NCBI GenBank assembly: GCA_963829705.1
Contig: CAWHJN010000003.1
Span: forward strand, 124,001-188,000
Reading direction: 5' to 3'
DNA length: 64,000 bases
Origin: CAWHJN01 sp963829705
GTDB taxonomy: Bacteria > Bacteroidota > Rhodothermia > Rhodothermales > BA12
Shown: positions 63,055 through 64,000 of the stretch, piece after piece
How the letters are laid out: every line of letters begins with the position of its first letter
Position numbering within the stretch: the stretch's first letter is position 1
Position numbers and translations under genes: made by a program
The notes under the pieces: generated by a model
What the model saw: the letters and a program-made list of their open reading frames with translations, nothing else
Told to the model about the DNA's origin: nothing
The model's database searches: none

Positions 63055-64000
63055 TTAAGTCTGGTGCTGCAGCAGAAGCCAGAGGGAGGCCGCGAGTGGG
63101 CCGTCGTGTGTGAGCGTCAGCACCGGGCGCGCTTTCCGGGTGCCGAAACGCGGGCAGTACCCGCCTTCTTCAATTTCCAGTGTATCCGACGCGGTCACGC
63201 GGAGCCGGATCCCGTCGCGCTCCAGCCAAGCCGCATCGTCCTCGACGCGCACCTCAACCTCCGGGTGCAGCGTCAGGCGCGACACGATGCGGTGTGTGCC
63301 CTGACCCTCCACGCGGTCCTCGATTCGCAGCGCGCCTGCCTCGGCGTCGAGCGAAAAGGTGCGCCGGTGCAACAGCGCATCGCCGATTTGCTGGGCGTAT
63401 CCATCGAAAACGCCTTCGACCCGCAGCGAACCGGACGTGCGTTCTGCGCGCACGTCGCGCGGCGCGGCGCGGCGCCCCACGCGGAAGCTGCCCCACGTCT
63501 CGACCTGATTCACGCCGTCGATTTCCAGCGTGCTGTGCGCGGCGGTGCTGCGGACGTAGTCGCGCGCCGGGCCATTCGCGTACGAGTACACGCCGGTATC
63601 CACGATGAACGGCACACCGCCGACCGACAGCTCGAACGAGAACACGTCGGCATGGGCGTGGGCCATGAGGTAATCGGGGCCGACAGGGCCCGCGTCGGCG
63701 ACGAAGTACCAGTGGGCGTCGCGGTAGGCGTGGTAGCCGGTGTCGGGCAGGTCGAGGCGCGGGGCGGGGCGACTGCCGAGGAGCGCGTCGGCGTAGCCAA
63801 GGAGCAGGTCGGGGGCGAGGGCGATTTCCTGGGTGCTGTCGTTGAAGAGCGCGAGCGAACCGTCGGGGTGGATGAAGGACTGGAAAGCCGCCGTCATCCG
63901 CTGGCATGTCTCCTCGAAAAACGATGCGTCGGGATGGTTTTCGGGCAGCAGGTTCAGCACGTCCAGATACCCTTCGAGCATCAGCGCGTGGTACATCGGC
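63055..64000 (-). CDS. Heparinase II/III-like protein, N-terminal part outside the window
   Basis: The visible 313 residues are the C-terminal half of a polysaccharide lyase-like protein: the (SP)MYHALMLEGYLDVLNLLPEN type alpha/alpha-toroid end, then the beta-sandwich typical of heparinase II/III (ALFNDSTQEIALAPDLLLGY, LMAHAHADVFSFELSVGGVP, FIVDTGVYSYANGPARDYVR then STAAHSTLEIDGVNQVE). The His-Ala-His and the STxxHSTLxID motif are hallmarks. The codon before the first Met in view is a Pro codon, so the frame continues past position 64000. Such proteins are frequent in exopolysaccharide or capsule clusters, as here (glycosyltransferase, epimerase). Confidence 0.9.
   Translation of the reverse strand, partial: PMYHALMLEGYLDVLNLLPENHPDASFFEETCQRMTAAFQSFIHPDGSLALFNDSTQEIALAPDLLLGYADALLGSRPAPRLDLPDTGYHAYRDAHWYFVADAGPVGPDYLMAHAHADVFSFELSVGGVPFIVDTGVYSYANGPARDYVRSTAAHSTLEIDGVNQVETWGSFRVGRRAAPRDVRAERTSGSLRVEGVFDGYAQQIGDALLHRRTFSLDAEAGALRIEDRVEGQGTHRIVSRLTLHPEVEVRVEDDAAWLERDGIRLRVTASDTLEIEEGGYCPRFGTRKARPVLTLTHDGPLAASLWLLLQHQT

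Overview
The window is G+C-rich (roughly two thirds by eye) and gene-dense, and it looks like a chromosome of a high-GC member of the Bacteroidota/Rhodothermota line, most likely Rhodothermales. The evidence is a SusC/SusD pair, a large TonB-linked receptor with an N-terminal carboxypeptidase-regulatory-like domain, a C-terminal type IX secretion sorting domain, paired DUF4252 genes behind an ECF sigma factor, and promoters with the Bacteroidota -7 box TAnnTTTG (in front of nuoH, the SusC gene and a DUF3108-like gene). There is no rRNA, tRNA, CRISPR array or insertion sequence that I can support.

Layout. 1-6.6 kb (minus strand): an envelope/membrane quality-control neighbourhood (HtpX, CPBP protease, TPM protein, LemA) with small TPR and SpoIIAA-like proteins, then an operon of ECF sigma factor, anti-sigma factor and two DUF4252 proteins with its own ECF-type promoter. 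6.7-9.5 kb: a ferrous-iron operon feoA-feoA-feoB. 9.5-15.8 kb: a HAD phosphatase/deaminase fusion, a PEBP-family protein, ArfB, a gluconolactonase-like lipoprotein, a protein of unknown function with a Pro/Ala-rich linker, and a YWTD-propeller T9SS cargo protein. 16-25.6 kb: acyl-CoA carboxylase beta subunit, an ABC exporter, a PAS histidine kinase, D-Ala-D-Ala ligase, a metallophosphoesterase and RecG. 26.4-36.8 kb: SusD/SusC, HrpB helicase and an Oar-like TonB receptor. 37-48 kb: complex I genes nuoA-B-C-D-E-F, a DUF4920 lipoprotein, nuoG, two small hydrophilic proteins, a DUF3108-like gene on the other strand, then nuoH with its own promoter; rpe and priA follow.

51-64 kb (minus strand): the most interesting part is a lasso-peptide-type RiPP locus: cyclase (asparagine-synthetase fold), three short precursors, an HPr-kinase-like protein, an ABC exporter and a nucleotidyltransferase-fold protein. 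All three precursors carry the leader motif YxxPxLxxxGxxxxxT and an Asp at predicted core position 9. Their predicted cores are very long (46-49 residues) with a Cys at position 31 and a second one near the end. The B1 recognition protein and B2 leader protease expected in such loci are not in the window. The cyclase gene overlaps a UDP-GlcNAc 2-epimerase gene by 4 bp, which ties the locus to a polysaccharide gene group (epimerase, glycosyltransferase, a broken secreted-protein gene, a heparinase II/III-like protein).

Two features run across the window. First, four genes (htpX, the ABC exporter at 17.5 kb, recG, and the secreted-protein gene at 60.5-63 kb) are broken by frameshifts, some at homopolymers or dinucleotide runs, so assembly indels must be considered. 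Second, a short repeat with the core GTCGGAACGCGGAAGT sits in many gene gaps, sense after the stop codon and antisense before the next start, so that the ends of the gap can pair; it is associated with small GC palindromes and is not explained by any annotated feature.
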